A stretch of DNA of 64,000 nucleotides from Spirochaetia bacterium UBA5763 (GTDB taxonomy: Bacteria > Spirochaetota > UBA4802 > UBA5550): assembly GCA_002418835.1 (NCBI GenBank), contig DIEX01000034.1:282182-346181 (forward strand), written 5' to 3'. Both the position numbers and the translations under genes were made by a program. Under the pieces are notes generated by a model that saw nothing but the letters and a program-made list of their open reading frames with translations, ran no database searches and was not told the origin of the DNA. This document shows, piece after piece, positions 26,014-36,381 of the stretch; the stretch's first letter is position 1; every line of letters begins with the position of its first letter.

Positions 26014-29000
26014 ATGGATTTTGTACACCTTCATAATCATTCAGACTATTCTATACTGGACGGGGCTATCACTGTTGATAAAATGGTGGGCCGCGCTGTT
26101 GATCTCGGAATGCCCGCGATAGCTGTCACTGATCATGGTAACATGTTCGGAGCAGTGGAATTTTACCAGAAAGCCAGGAAAAAAGGGATAAAGCCCATTG
26201 TAGGGGAGGAGTTTTATGTTGCTCCCGGTTCACGGTTCAAGAAAGAGGTGGCAAAGGACAGCAAAGAGGATATTGCCTACCACCTGATACTGCTGGCTAA
26301 AAATAATACAGGCTACAAGAATCTCATGCGGCTCTCATCCATAGCATACACTGAAGGTTTCTACTATAAGCCCCGGATCGACATGGAGGTGCTGGAGAAA
26401 TATTCAGAGGGTATTATTGCCTCATCCGCATGTATTGCCGGTGAGATACCTGTTAATATAATCAGGGGGAGGAATAAAGAGGCCAGGGAACTTGCGGGTA
26501 AATACCAGGAGATATTCGGCAGGGATAATTTTTTTCTTGAGCTTCAGTATCATGGTATTAAAGAACAGGAGATTGCAAACAGAGAACTGATCCGCATGGC
26601 TTCTGAGATGAATATCCCCCTTATCGCAACCAATGACGCCCACTATGTAACAAGAGATGACGCATATTCTCATGAAGTTCTTCTCTGCGTACAGACAGGA
26701 AAAACAATGAGTGAAGAGAACAGGATGAGGTTCTCCACAAACGAATTCTACCTGAAGACACTTGACGAGATGAGGATGAACTTTGCTGATTATCCCGATT
26801 CTCTTTTCAATACATGTAAAATAGCAGATATGATCGACCTTGACATTGATCTCGGCAACCCCGTACTTCCGAATTTTGAAGTGCCGGCTGGTTATAATCT
26901 CGACTCATATCTCAGACACCTTGTTGATGAAGGCGCTGACAGAATATTCGGCGGTAATGTTCCGGAGGTGGCTAAAAAGAGAATTGAATATGAGCTGTCT
27001 GTAATTACCAGCATGAAGTTTTCCGGCTACTTTCTTATAGTCTGGGATTTTATCAATTACGCAAGGAGTGTTCACATCCCGGTGGGGCCCGGCAGGGGGT
27101 CTGCGGCAGGTTCAATAATCTCCTATTGTCTCGGGATTACAGCTCTTGACCCGCTGAAGTATAATCTTCTCTTTGAACGATTCCTCAACCCTGACAGGAA
27201 CGAGATGCCTGATATGGATCTTGACTTCTGCGCTGACAGGCGTGAGGAGGTTATCGATTATGTCAAGGGGAAGTACGGCGAAGATCATGTAAGCCAGATA
27301 GTCACAATCAACAGGATGAAGGCAAAGGCTGTTGTAAAGGATGTCGCGCGCGCTCTCGACATACCATTCGCTGAAGCCAATGATATAAGCAAACTAATAG
27401 AAGAAAACACACTGGCTGAGTCGATCAAGTCATCACCTGAGTTAAAAAAACTCTCCGAAAGCGAGAGCGGCAGGGAACTGATAGATATATCCCTCAGGCT
27501 TGAGGGACTTACGCGATCTGTTGGTAAACATGCAGCCGGAGTTGTTATATCAAAGGGGCCGCTTACAGAATATGTCCCTCTCTACCGTGATAAGGACGGC
27601 AGTATATCCTCTCAGTATGAGAAGAACACTCTTGAACAGGCCGGCCTTGTGAAGATGGACTTTCTGGGGCTTAAAAACCTGAGTATTATTGATAATTGCC
27701 TGAAGATCATTAAGAAAACGACCGGTGATGATATAGATATAAATAATATCCCCCTTGATGACAGGGAGACCTTCAGGCTTCTCCAGAATGCGGATACACG
27801 TGGAGTGTTTCAGCTTGAAAGTTCAGGGATGCAGAATATTCTCAGACGTCTCAGTCCCACTGAATTTGAGGACATTATAGCAATTGTTGCACTATACAGA
27901 CCGGGCCCTCTCGGTTCCGGAATGGTTGATGATTTTATCGAGAGAAAGAAGAAGCCTGAGCTTGTGAAATACTCTCACCCGTCACTTGAGCCTGTGCTTA
28001 AGGATACTCTTGGAGTTATTGTTTACCAGGAACAGGTAATGCTTATCTCCCAGATTATAGCGGGCTTTACCCTCCCTGAAGCGGATAAGCTCCGTAAAGC
28101 CATGGGTAAAAAGGTAATGGATATTATCAATGCCCTTGAAGAAAAATTCCTTGCAGGAGCGGAAAAGAACAAAATCGACAAGCAGATAGCTGTTGACCTG
28201 TATGAACTTATTAAGAAGTTCGGTGAGTACGGTTTCAATAAATCACATTCCGCTGCCTACGCTCTCGTGACATACCAGACAGCATATCTCAAGGCGCATT
28301 ACCGCGTGCAGTATATGACGGCCCTCCTCTCGGCGCAGCCGGATAAGCAGGATGATGTTATACAGTATATATCTGACTGCAAAGAGAACGGCATCAGAGT
28401 GTTTCCTCCGTCCCTGAATAAGAGTTTTTACGATTTTACAATTGAAGAAAACTCTATAAGGTTCGGATTCGGTGCGATTAAGGGGCTTGGTGAAAAGGCC
28501 ATTGAGAACATTGTCGAAGCAAGGAGCAAAACCGGCGGATTCAAAACGCTTAAGGAGTTTCTCGAAAAAGTTGACCTCAGCGTTGTGAATAAAGGGGTAC
28601 TTGAATCACTGATTAAATCCGGTGCACTGGATGAGATTCATGATAACAGGGGGCAGCTCTTTGAATCAATAGATCTCATAATTGACCTTGCCAGGAAGTA
28701 TCAGGCCGATATCCAGTCCGGGCAGGGAGATCTCTTCAGTATGGATTCATCCAGGGATAACACCAGGCTTTCATCGGACCTCCCCTCCGTATCTGACTGG
28801 AAGGATAACATTAAGCTTGCTTTTGAAAAGGAGACTATCGGACTCTACCTCTCCGGTCATCCTCTGTCAAGATTTGAAAATGAAATTAAATCGTTCCCTT
28901 CATATACTCTTGCTGAACTGTGTGATAACAACTGCAGTCAGGATGTGTCGATTGTCGGTATACTGGCCAATGTAACAGTAAGGCGTTCACAGAAGAACGG

Positions 29001-29454
29001 AAAGCAGTACGCGGCAGGTATGTTTGAGGATCTCAACGGTTCCATTGAGATCCTCTTTTTTTCAAAGGTGCTTGAAAAATTCAGTGATCTGATTAATGGC
29101 GGCGAACCTGTAATGGTTACCGGGAAAGTGGAGTTTGAAGGTGGAAAACCGCGAAAGATAATTGCCCAGAACCTTAAGTCTCTGAAGGATGTCCGGAGAG
29201 AGGCCGTTGCAGGCATTCATATCAGGCTTGATTCTCTGGGTGTTGATGACAGTATAATAACAGGTATTAAATCTGTTGTTGAGAAGCATAAAGGTAACTG
29301 CCCGATCTTTTTTCATGTCAGGGATCATGGCGGGGTGAGAACAATTAAAGCTCATTCTTCATTTAACGTTCATCCCTCTGAGCTTTTCATTGAAGAGATG
29401 GCAGGCACGGTGGGGCAAGGTTCAATAAGGTATTCATTTAACAGGTACGATTAG
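26014..29454 (+). CDS. dnaE: DNA polymerase III alpha subunit
   Basis: The replicative polymerase is full length at 1146 residues. The N-terminal PHP domain starts with HLHNHSDYS and has AVTDHGNMFG. The polymerase core has GPGRGSAAGS (358-367) and the metal-binding PDMDLDF (399-405), followed by AAGVVIS and YRPGPLGSG. Helix-hairpin-helix and OB-fold parts occupy the C-terminal 350 residues (VTVRRSQKNGKQYAAGMFED). It polymerises the chromosome with the clamp and clamp loader. It ends two bases from the convergent unknown gene. Confidence 0.97.
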   Translation: MDFVHLHNHSDYSILDGAITVDKMVGRAVDLGMPAIAVTDHGNMFGAVEFYQKARKKGIKPIVGEEFYVAPGSRFKKEVAKDSKEDIAYHLILLAKNNTGYKNLMRLSSIAYTEGFYYKPRIDMEVLEKYSEGIIASSACIAGEIPVNIIRGRNKEARELAGKYQEIFGRDNFFLELQYHGIKEQEIANRELIRMASEMNIPLIATNDAHYVTRDDAYSHEVLLCVQTGKTMSEENRMRFSTNEFYLKTLDEMRMNFADYPDSLFNTCKIADMIDLDIDLGNPVLPNFEVPAGYNLDSYLRHLVDEGADRIFGGNVPEVAKKRIEYELSVITSMKFSGYFLIVWDFINYARSVHIPVGPGRGSAAGSIISYCLGITALDPLKYNLLFERFLNPDRNEMPDMDLDFCADRREEVIDYVKGKYGEDHVSQIVTINRMKAKAVVKDVARALDIPFAEANDISKLIEENTLAESIKSSPELKKLSESESGRELIDISLRLEGLTRSVGKHAAGVVISKGPLTEYVPLYRDKDGSISSQYEKNTLEQAGLVKMDFLGLKNLSIIDNCLKIIKKTTGDDIDINNIPLDDRETFRLLQNADTRGVFQLESSGMQNILRRLSPTEFEDIIAIVALYRPGPLGSGMVDDFIERKKKPELVKYSHPSLEPVLKDTLGVIVYQEQVMLISQIIAGFTLPEADKLRKAMGKKVMDIINALEEKFLAGAEKNKIDKQIAVDLYELIKKFGEYGFNKSHSAAYALVTYQTAYLKAHYRVQYMTALLSAQPDKQDDVIQYISDCKENGIRVFPPSLNKSFYDFTIEENSIRFGFGAIKGLGEKAIENIVEARSKTGGFKTLKEFLEKVDLSVVNKGVLESLIKSGALDEIHDNRGQLFESIDLIIDLARKYQADIQSGQGDLFSMDSSRDNTRLSSDLPSVSDWKDNIKLAFEKETIGLYLSGHPLSRFENEIKSFPSYTLAELCDNNCSQDVSIVGILANVTVRRSQKNGKQYAAGMFEDLNGSIEILFFSKVLEKFSDLINGGEPVMVTGKVEFEGGKPRKIIAQNLKSLKDVRREAVAGIHIRLDSLGVDDSIITGIKSVVEKHKGNCPIFFHVRDHGGVRTIKAHSSFNVHPSELFIEEMAGTVGQGSIRYSFNRYD

Positions 29455-29456
29455 TA

Positions 29457-30512
29457 TTAATCATTACTCAGAATAATACTCCTCTGGATCATGCTGTAAC
29501 CTTTGGACTGCTCCATGGTTTTAGTATGCTTCAATGTTGTTTTAATTTTCATGTTCCTGAAATCTGAAAACTCCTTGCTCATAAGCTGCGCCAGTGTAAC
29601 AGGGATTGTTACGTCTATTGTTGATTCCTCCGGGATGTGAATTATTATATCCGGATTTTTTCTGAAACTGTAGTCGCGCGTCGGCCCTGATTTTATCAGT
29701 TTAAGGAGCCTCCCGATGACTTCAACTCTTGTAAAACTTGTGAAGTTTCCTATAATATATATCTCTTCACTGGTAACTGCGTGGCAGTAATCGCATTTTT
29801 CAAAGAACTCTCCATTGAGGTAATAACCGTTATCAATTCTGAAAATTACATCAGCAGGTGCCGCAGAGCTGTTTTCAGGTGCGAGAGCTATGGCAGGTTT
29901 ATTCAGCTTGCTGCGGAGTTTTTCTCTCGCTTTAATCATGGTAAAGAAAGTGTTAAGCTCGGATGTTATCTGCTGTTCACCATTTCCGGTATTGCTCAAG
30001 AATATATTAAAGTTTCTATTGAAAAGGCCGGCATCTGATGTCAGCCGGTCGATCAGCTGGTTTACTTTATTGTCCCCTGTCTTTATATTCCTGAGCAGGA
30101 GTTTAGGATCTCTAACCTCACTGCTGAATTTGAGGTAATCAGAGGGTTCAGAAAGAATGAACAAACTGCAGATGACATCTTTGTAAGATTCGCTATGTGT
30201 GATAAGTGCGTAAGAGAGAAGAATTGTTTTCAGCACCCTCAGGCTGTCATTGTCATCGGTTCCTGAATTGATTTTTATATCGATAATTATTAAAAGCGGA
30301 TAACCCTTTGATTTTATGTAATCAAGCAGGTCCTTTTTAATCCATGACAGCCCGCCATTTCGCGTTGTTTTTTCCCGTATATATTCAACAGAAGTTAAAT
30401 TATTTTCCGTTTCAGGAACTTTGATTCTATTCTCTTCTGCAAAATGTTTAAAAACAGGGATAAGATCCCGCTTACCGGTAATTATAAAAACAGTATCTGA
30501 ACTTTCAGCCAT
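29457..30512 (-). CDS. Unknown two-part protein, possibly receiver-like N-terminus
   Basis: A 351-residue soluble protein. Residues 1-170 alternate beta and alpha elements in the manner of a receiver fold (FIITGKRDLIPVFKHF, LLIIIDIKINSG, CSLFILSEPSDYL), though the acidic pair and lysine of a true receiver were not found with certainty. After a linker, residues about 215-320 form a second alpha/beta domain (YYLNGEFFEKC, EEIYIIGNFTSFTRVEVIGR). No family was recognised. The ATG follows GGAAAGGTGG. It has no cotranscribed partner in view. Confidence 0.5.
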   Translation of the reverse strand: MAESSDTVFIITGKRDLIPVFKHFAEENRIKVPETENNLTSVEYIREKTTRNGGLSWIKKDLLDYIKSKGYPLLIIIDIKINSGTDDNDSLRVLKTILLSYALITHSESYKDVICSLFILSEPSDYLKFSSEVRDPKLLLRNIKTGDNKVNQLIDRLTSDAGLFNRNFNIFLSNTGNGEQQITSELNTFFTMIKAREKLRSKLNKPAIALAPENSSAAPADVIFRIDNGYYLNGEFFEKCDYCHAVTSEEIYIIGNFTSFTRVEVIGRLLKLIKSGPTRDYSFRKNPDIIIHIPEESTIDVTIPVTLAQLMSKEFSDFRNMKIKTTLKHTKTMEQSKGYSMIQRSIILSND

Positions 30513-30727
30513 CCACCTTTCCTATCTGATTATTTATGGTAAAATTAATCTTTTTATCTTTTAATTCCAACCAAATTTTTATGCCGACAGGAAATAGTCG
30601 TGGAAATTAAGGCTAACAGCCAAATATTATTTTTTCTGCAAAAAAAACCTTGAATTATGAGGGGTAAATAAAAATATTCATTTAAATAAGTTAATGCCGG
30701 AAAACACTCCATGTTAAGAGAGATGAT

Positions 30728-31594
30728 ATGAAAATAGTAAGGAAGATAGAAGATGTACGTGAGGCAGTAAGAGAAGCAAGGAAAAGCGGCAAAAAGATAG
30801 GTTTTGTACCCACTATGGGATTTTTACATGACGGGCATATAAGCCTTGTGGAGATATCAAAAAAGAACGCCGAATTCCAGGTGATGAGTATTTTTGTTAA
30901 CCGCCTTCAGTTTAATGATGTCAATGATTTCAACACCTATCCTAAAGACCTTGAGAGGGATTTCGATATTGCGGAGAAGGGTGGTGTTGACCTTATCTTC
31001 ACGCCGGATGATACTGAAATGTATAGGAACAATCTGACAACAGTAGATGTTGACATGCTGACAGAAAACCTTTGCGGAGCGCACAGGCCCGGACACTTTA
31101 AAGGGGTATTCACTGTAGTCTCCAAGTTATTTAATATAGTTCAGCCCGATGTGGCTGTTTTCGGACAGAAGGATATACAACAGGCGGTTAGTCTTGAAAA
31201 GATGGTTGCAGATCTGAATTTCCCTATAAAGATGATAATAGCTCCTATAAAAAGAGAGATCGACGGACTTGCAATGAGCTCAAGGAACAAACACCTCTCC
31301 TCTGAACAGAGAAGCGCCGCTCTCTCTTTGAGCAGAAGCCTGAAAAAGTGTGAAGAGTTATTAAAATCCGGAGTAACAGAATCTTCAAAAATTATCGGTG
31401 AGATGAAAAAAGTCATCGAAGAGGGCAAGCCTGATAAAATAGATTATATCTCCATTGTTGATTACGGTACGCTTAAAGATACAACCGTTGCAGGTGATAA
31501 AACCGTAATAGCTGTTGCCGCTTACTGGGGTACAACAAGGCTTATTGATAATATGATTGCGGAAAGAGAGGGGAACAGCTTAAAATGCGTGTAA
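30728..31594 (+). CDS. panC: Pantoate--beta-alanine ligase
   Basis: This enzyme joins pantoate and beta-alanine with ATP in pantothenate synthesis. The HxGH-type motif FLHDGH, the SIFVNRLQF strand (usually FVNPTQF, so Pro is Arg here), GAHRPGHFKGV, FGQKDIQQ and MSSRNKHLS are all present, and the length of 288 residues is normal. No panB or panD lies nearby. The ATG follows GAGAGATGAT. It overlaps the following lipoprotein gene by 10 bases. The 215-base gap upstream shows no clear regulatory element. Confidence 0.93.
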   Translation: MKIVRKIEDVREAVREARKSGKKIGFVPTMGFLHDGHISLVEISKKNAEFQVMSIFVNRLQFNDVNDFNTYPKDLERDFDIAEKGGVDLIFTPDDTEMYRNNLTTVDVDMLTENLCGAHRPGHFKGVFTVVSKLFNIVQPDVAVFGQKDIQQAVSLEKMVADLNFPIKMIIAPIKREIDGLAMSSRNKHLSSEQRSAALSLSRSLKKCEELLKSGVTESSKIIGEMKKVIEEGKPDKIDYISIVDYGTLKDTTVAGDKTVIAVAAYWGTTRLIDNMIAEREGNSLKCV

Positions 31595-32046
31595 TGGTCA
31601 GTTTTATTTTTTTATTTTCTCTCTTGCCATTGTTGAGTTGTGCGAAGGGGGGCCCTCTGACACCTTCTGATACTTTCCAGGTAATTAAAGAAGCTGCCGG
31701 GAAAAATGATCGGGAAGTGTTAATGCGGCATCTTTCAACAGAGAGCCTTGAGAAGATAGATGAGTTTATCAAGCTTACTGTTAAACTCAGTGACACACAG
31801 CTTAAGGCAATAGCACTTTCGGAAAATATATCTCCGGATAAGATCCGGAACATGAACCCTGCTGACTGTACAGCCCTATATTTTTCAAGAAGCAGGTACG
31901 GGAACAGTCTTGCAGATATTTTTAATGATGAGATTATAGCAGTTGATGTGAGCGGTTCATCTGCTGTAATCAAAACATCCAGCGGATATGAACTGGATTT
32001 CGTCAGGGAAGGCCCTTACTGGAAGTTTGATCTCAGCAGACTGTAG
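31585..32046 (+). CDS. Small lipoprotein of unknown function
   Basis: The signal peptide ends with the lipobox LLSC near residue 19. The mature part (about 134 residues) is helical then beta (AIALSENISPDKIRN, SGYELDFVREGPYWKFDL); the last strand pair resembles DUF4878-like or NTF2-like lipoproteins, but this is uncertain. It starts inside panC and is nine bases from the radical SAM gene, so the three form an operon. Confidence 0.6.
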   Translation: MRVMVSFIFLFSLLPLLSCAKGGPLTPSDTFQVIKEAAGKNDREVLMRHLSTESLEKIDEFIKLTVKLSDTQLKAIALSENISPDKIRNMNPADCTALYFSRSRYGNSLADIFNDEIIAVDVSGSSAVIKTSSGYELDFVREGPYWKFDLSRL

Positions 32047-32054
32047 AATTTTAT

Positions 32055-33071
32055 ATGTCTAAAAAAAGAATAACAATCCCGGTATTTATACCTCACATAG
32101 GCTGCCCGCACTGTTGTGTATTCTGCAACCAGTGGCGCGTGACAGGTTCCTCCTCTCAGCCGAACATGCCGGCTGTAGCAGCAGTAATTGAAAAGTATCT
32201 GTCAGCCGTATCCACCTCTGTGGAAAAAGTTGAACTGGCATTTTTCGGGGGGAGTTTTACCGGCATTGAACCTGAGCTTCAGGAGAGATATCTTTCATGG
32301 ATTCAGCCGTATATTGAGAAGGGAGAAATAAGTTCAATCAGAGTCTCAACCAGGCCTGATTATATAACCGGCGCGTCGCTCGCTCTGCTTAAAAAGTATC
32401 ATGTCGAAACAGTGGAGCTTGGAGTCCAATCCTTTGATGATGAAGTGCTGGAAGCATCAGGAAGGGGGCACAGCTCTGATGATTCAGTTAAAGCGGTAAA
32501 ACTTATAAAAGAGTCAGGTTTCCGGAGCGGGATCCAGCTTCTGCCGGGTCTCCCGAAAGATACTCCGCAGAAATCTGTCAGAACAGCGGAGATTACCGTC
32601 TCTCTTAAACCTGACGATGTCCGGATATATCCCGCTGTGGTACTTAAAGATACAGCTCTTGAAACACTATTCTCTTCCGGTGACTATACACCGATGACGA
32701 TAGAAGAGACCGTTGAACTCTGCTCCGTAATGTATGGTATGTTCTATGAGAACGGTATTAATATTATCAGAATGGGGCTTCATCCGATGGATTTCACTGA
32801 AGGTGACAACCCCGTAGTCGCGGGCCCGTATCACCCTGCAATCGGTTTTATGATTAAGTCACGGTACAGAAGAAGAGCCCTTGAAACTCTATTTAAAGAC
32901 TGGCGGTCTGAACATAGTGACAGTCGGCCGGTGTCTCTCCTGCTTCCGGGGAAAAACAGGGAGGAGTTTATAGGGATGAACAGAGAAAATATTTTTTATC
33001 TTAAAGAGAAATTTTTTTTAACAGATATTGTATGTAAATATACAGATAATTCTGAACCATCGATTCAGTGA
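32055..33071 (+). CDS. Radical SAM protein, Elp3-like
   Basis: The iron-sulfur motif CPHCCVFC fits CX3CX2C and binds the 4Fe-4S cluster that cleaves S-adenosylmethionine. GGSFTGI, STRPDYI, VELGVQSFDDEVL and IQLLPGLP are the core strands of the Elp3/HemN-related branch. The acetyltransferase domain of full Elp3 is absent: the protein is 338 residues. The reaction is unknown. It sits third in the panC operon. Confidence 0.8.
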   Translation: MSKKRITIPVFIPHIGCPHCCVFCNQWRVTGSSSQPNMPAVAAVIEKYLSAVSTSVEKVELAFFGGSFTGIEPELQERYLSWIQPYIEKGEISSIRVSTRPDYITGASLALLKKYHVETVELGVQSFDDEVLEASGRGHSSDDSVKAVKLIKESGFRSGIQLLPGLPKDTPQKSVRTAEITVSLKPDDVRIYPAVVLKDTALETLFSSGDYTPMTIEETVELCSVMYGMFYENGINIIRMGLHPMDFTEGDNPVVAGPYHPAIGFMIKSRYRRRALETLFKDWRSEHSDSRPVSLLLPGKNREEFIGMNRENIFYLKEKFFLTDIVCKYTDNSEPSIQ

Positions 33072-33174
33072 TTTTTTCATTGACAGTAAAGGTATATTAA
33101 CGGTTTTTGCATATAATGGCATTATTCAGGTCACGCTGACAAATGAGGATGTATGACCGGAGAAATTTCATTAT

Positions 33175-33230
33175 TATAGCAGATTACGATTGAATTAGAG
33201 CATCAAATTGTCATTTCGTAGACCGCTATA
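33175..33230. repeat. Short remnant of the TATAGCAG palindromic element
   Basis: Begins TATAGCAG and ends CCGCTATA, with TGTCATTTCG inside. These pieces match the ends and inner arm of the larger element at 36807-36950, so this looks like an internally deleted copy. It lies in the 217-base gap before the FmdB gene. Confidence 0.4.
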
Positions 33231-33288
33231 GTTTTACTTAAATTTATTTTTTAGAAAATCAACATTAGATAATTACAGAGGTGAATTT

Positions 33289-33546
33289 ATGCCCACATAT
33301 CAGTATGAATGTCTGGAGTGCAAACACAGGTTTGATGTTTTTCAATCGATGAAAGATGATCCTGTCAGTGTATGCGAAAAGTGCGGCAAGCCTGTGAGAA
33401 AATTGTTTAATGCCACAGGTATCATTTTTAAAGGTAATGGATTTTACGTTAACGACTATAAGAATAAAAGCACATCATCAGAAAGTCAGCCGGCTCCGGC
33501 CTGTACTGGAAACTGCGGTTCCTGCGGTGTATCAGGCGCTGAATAG
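33289..33546 (+). CDS. FmdB-family zinc ribbon protein
   Basis: The start MPTYQYECLECKHRF with CEKCGKPVRK further on is the classic FmdB regulatory zinc ribbon (two CXXC knuckles). The 85-residue protein also has a cysteine-rich tail, CTGNCGSCG, that could bind a second metal. Family members are small and poorly understood. The ATG follows GAGGTGAATTT. It ends two bases from the stop of the convergent 614-residue gene. Confidence 0.85.
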   Translation: MPTYQYECLECKHRFDVFQSMKDDPVSVCEKCGKPVRKLFNATGIIFKGNGFYVNDYKNKSTSSESQPAPACTGNCGSCGVSGAE

Positions 33547-33548
33547 GC

Positions 33549-35393
33549 TTATTTTTTTTCTCTTCTCTTTTTTGCCCTGTTCTGCCTGTTTATGGAGAAC
33601 AGATACTTCTCTATACTGAACAGGGCATTACCTGAAATAACATCCTCTTTAAATTTGAATCCTGTAATTTCATCAATAAAATCGCGAATAGTCTCTGGAG
33701 ATTTCGCTGTCTCCGGATCTATCAGCAGGTATTCCGCGTCAGCCATGAGATATTTTTTACTTCTTAAGGGGTAAAGAACCTGTCTGGCGTTATAGATGGG
33801 GACTACTATTTTTAATTCATTTTCTCTCAATTCCCGTATTGTCTGCTCAATCTTCTGTTCATTTTCCGGTTTGAGCTCTATGAGGTCTGAAAGAGGGATA
33901 AGAGGAGATTGTCTTTCGCTGATGAGCTTATAAATATCTTTTGTTTCTTTTGAAATTCCTTTCTTAATATTCAGGGCTTTCTGAGGTTGTGATTTCTGCC
34001 CCACTCTGGCCTGTGTCTTGCCGCTTCTGGTGAAGAGTGAAGCTATGCCGGATATTATTACCGCAATAAATGATTTCCCGGTATCTTTGTCAGCCTGGTC
34101 ATAGTATTCATCCGCTTCAGCAGATGCAATTTTGAAATCATCATAGTCTTTTGCCAGTTTTTTGAAGGCATTTATATTCTCTTCATTCCCGAATATTTTT
34201 AGTGCTAGATCATGAGACGGGAGAAGCTTTTTCCCTGATTCAGTAAGAATGTCCGCATTAAAGATCAGCTCATCCTGTTTTCTCTGTTCCATGTAGCGGT
34301 ATTCTGCGTTGTAAAGAATGAGGTGCATGTACTCATCATATTTCTGGAAAAACTGGGATGCATCAAAGAGATATCTGCTGCCGTCATTCATCGGGAATGA
34401 TATAACTTTTGCCGAGCTAACTTTCTCTGTCTCCCATCTGGAGAATATTTCCGGAGTCAATTCCTTAAACATGGAGAGAATTGCCCGGTCCGTGGCCATA
34501 AAATGAGTTCTGACATAGTTCATGATATCGCCGTCAAGGAGAACCACCGGGTCGAGTATTTTATCAACTTTATTTATGCAGTCTCTCAGAGAATGAAAAT
34601 TTCTCACAGCCAGAAGATCTTTTTTATCCAGTGCCGCTGCAAGTTCCCCTGTCAGAATGCTGAGAATATAATCTATTTTGGTGTCCCTGTAATCGCTTAT
34701 ATACGGGTTGAGAATGCCGAGATTCTTCAGCCGCCTGTTAATCGGGGCTGAATGTGTATCTATAATTTTTTTGAGAGATTCAACTTCTATCTTGTTTTTA
34801 ACTGCATCATAATTGTCTTTATGAAAGCAGTAATCCTCTGTTATATCAATGCCTGTTCTGTCGGAGGTGTAATTTTTAAAGGTGAAAATTGTTTTGCCAA
34901 GCTGGTTTTTTATAATCTGGGAAAGCTGGTTTCTATTCTTAGATTTTTTTATGAGTTTAGTCAGGTTGAACAGCCTGAAACTCTGAAGCAGGTGAAGCAG
35001 GTTCGCGGAAGAGGTGTTATCCCTGGCCCCCTGAAGCGCATGATAACTGGAATCGTTCATCATCAGGGTCAGTTCAACTTTCTCTTCTATATTGAGTTTC
35101 TTGCTTTCCGGTTCGATTGAGAAATTGAAGGAGTATACAGGCCTTATATGTTCAGGGTGGTTCTTAATAAGCTGATCAACCAGAAACTGTATATTCATCA
35201 GCCTCTTCTGTGTTACGGGCATTCTTATGTTTCTTGATTCATTGAGATATTCCACAGTGGCAAGTTCACCGGTTTTGTTTTTCAACCAGTTTTTCTGAAG
35301 CAGATCGATCTCTGTGAGGATCTCTTCAACATGAGCTTCCTTTGCGAGTCTTTCATTAAGAAAAGGAAATTTTTCACTTTTGGAATAAGCCAA
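33549..35393 (-). CDS. Large soluble protein of unknown function
   Basis: A 614-residue mostly helical protein with no signal peptide; one moderately hydrophobic stretch (SFIAVIISGIASLF) lies near residue 450. A region near 500-550 resembles a winged helix, followed by YLLIDPETAKSPETIRDF. The C-terminus is basic (NRAKKRREKK). No family was recognised. The start is TTG, supported by GAAGGTG five bases upstream; no ATG lies near. Codon use resembles that of its neighbours. Confidence 0.6.
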   Translation of the reverse strand: MAYSKSEKFPFLNERLAKEAHVEEILTEIDLLQKNWLKNKTGELATVEYLNESRNIRMPVTQKRLMNIQFLVDQLIKNHPEHIRPVYSFNFSIEPESKKLNIEEKVELTLMMNDSSYHALQGARDNTSSANLLHLLQSFRLFNLTKLIKKSKNRNQLSQIIKNQLGKTIFTFKNYTSDRTGIDITEDYCFHKDNYDAVKNKIEVESLKKIIDTHSAPINRRLKNLGILNPYISDYRDTKIDYILSILTGELAAALDKKDLLAVRNFHSLRDCINKVDKILDPVVLLDGDIMNYVRTHFMATDRAILSMFKELTPEIFSRWETEKVSSAKVISFPMNDGSRYLFDASQFFQKYDEYMHLILYNAEYRYMEQRKQDELIFNADILTESGKKLLPSHDLALKIFGNEENINAFKKLAKDYDDFKIASAEADEYYDQADKDTGKSFIAVIISGIASLFTRSGKTQARVGQKSQPQKALNIKKGISKETKDIYKLISERQSPLIPLSDLIELKPENEQKIEQTIRELRENELKIVVPIYNARQVLYPLRSKKYLMADAEYLLIDPETAKSPETIRDFIDEITGFKFKEDVISGNALFSIEKYLFSINRQNRAKKRREKK

Positions 35394-35522
35394 TTTAACA
35401 CCTTCAGTTATTTTGAAATACTGTAATAAAATTTAAAAATGAATTAAAAATAATCACCTTCAGTTTTTTTGCGAATATAATCATTTCTTTTTATTTTAAT
35501 TTAAATCATCTTTTGTCAATGA

Positions 35523-36170
35523 TTAATTAGAACCCTTGACCATGGGGACAAAGCGCACATAGGTTATCACCTCAGATAGAATGTTTTCACCCTTCCTGAC
35601 GATTTTTATCAGTTTCTGAATAGATTCCCCGACAGGCGCTATGAGCCTTCCGTTATCTGCAAGCTGATCAATCAGTTTCTGAGGTATTCTATCCGGGGCG
35701 GCGGTGAGAAGAATAACGTCAAAGGGGGCTTCGTCAGGGAGACCTTCAAATCCGTCACCATGAATAACCTTTACATTCAGACATCCCGTATCAGAGAGAA
35801 TCTGCCCGGCTTTCTGAGCCAGTGCATCAATCCTTTCAATGCTGTAAATCTCCTTTGCAAGTCTGGAGAGAATTGCAGCCTGGTAGCCTGAACCGCAGCC
35901 GATTTCAAGAACCTTCTCCTCCCCTGTAAATTCACAAAGCTGGCTCATCAGTGCGACAATATAGGGCTGCGAAATAGTTTGTCCATGCCCTATGGGGAGC
36001 GGATGATCTCCGTAAGCGTCAATGAAATACTTCTCCTGAATAAACAGCTCTCTCTCAGTTTCGCGCATTGCATCAATTACCCGCTGATCAGATATATCCC
36101 GTGAGGAGATATGTTCCCTGATCATTCTCTCCCTCTGCTGTTTCATAATCTCTTTTTTATCAATGCCCAT
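35523..36170 (-). CDS. pcm: Protein-L-isoaspartate O-methyltransferase
   Basis: This repair enzyme methylates isoaspartyl residues in damaged proteins using S-adenosylmethionine. The motifs are GHGQTISQPYIVALM (substrate loop), VLEIGCGSGYQAAIL (cofactor-binding motif I), IYSIERI and VILLTAAPDRIP. The length of 215 residues is typical. The gene stands alone with a long non-coding gap upstream. Confidence 0.93.
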   Translation of the reverse strand: MGIDKKEIMKQQRERMIREHISSRDISDQRVIDAMRETERELFIQEKYFIDAYGDHPLPIGHGQTISQPYIVALMSQLCEFTGEEKVLEIGCGSGYQAAILSRLAKEIYSIERIDALAQKAGQILSDTGCLNVKVIHGDGFEGLPDEAPFDVILLTAAPDRIPQKLIDQLADNGRLIAPVGESIQKLIKIVRKGENILSEVITYVRFVPMVKGSN

Positions 36171-36381
36171 TTATACCCGGATTTATAGAAGTAATCATCT
36201 TAACTGGTTTGTTAATTAAAGTTTAATCAACTTGTGTAATAGTCAATAAATAACTCAGATTTTCTCCAATTATATTTATAAATATAAAATCAGCGGAGAA
36301 TGTGTAGCAAAAAGGATACACCGTTGTCGATAATGCACCAGTACTATATACATAACCGGAATCGCTGAATATGGTAAGGTT

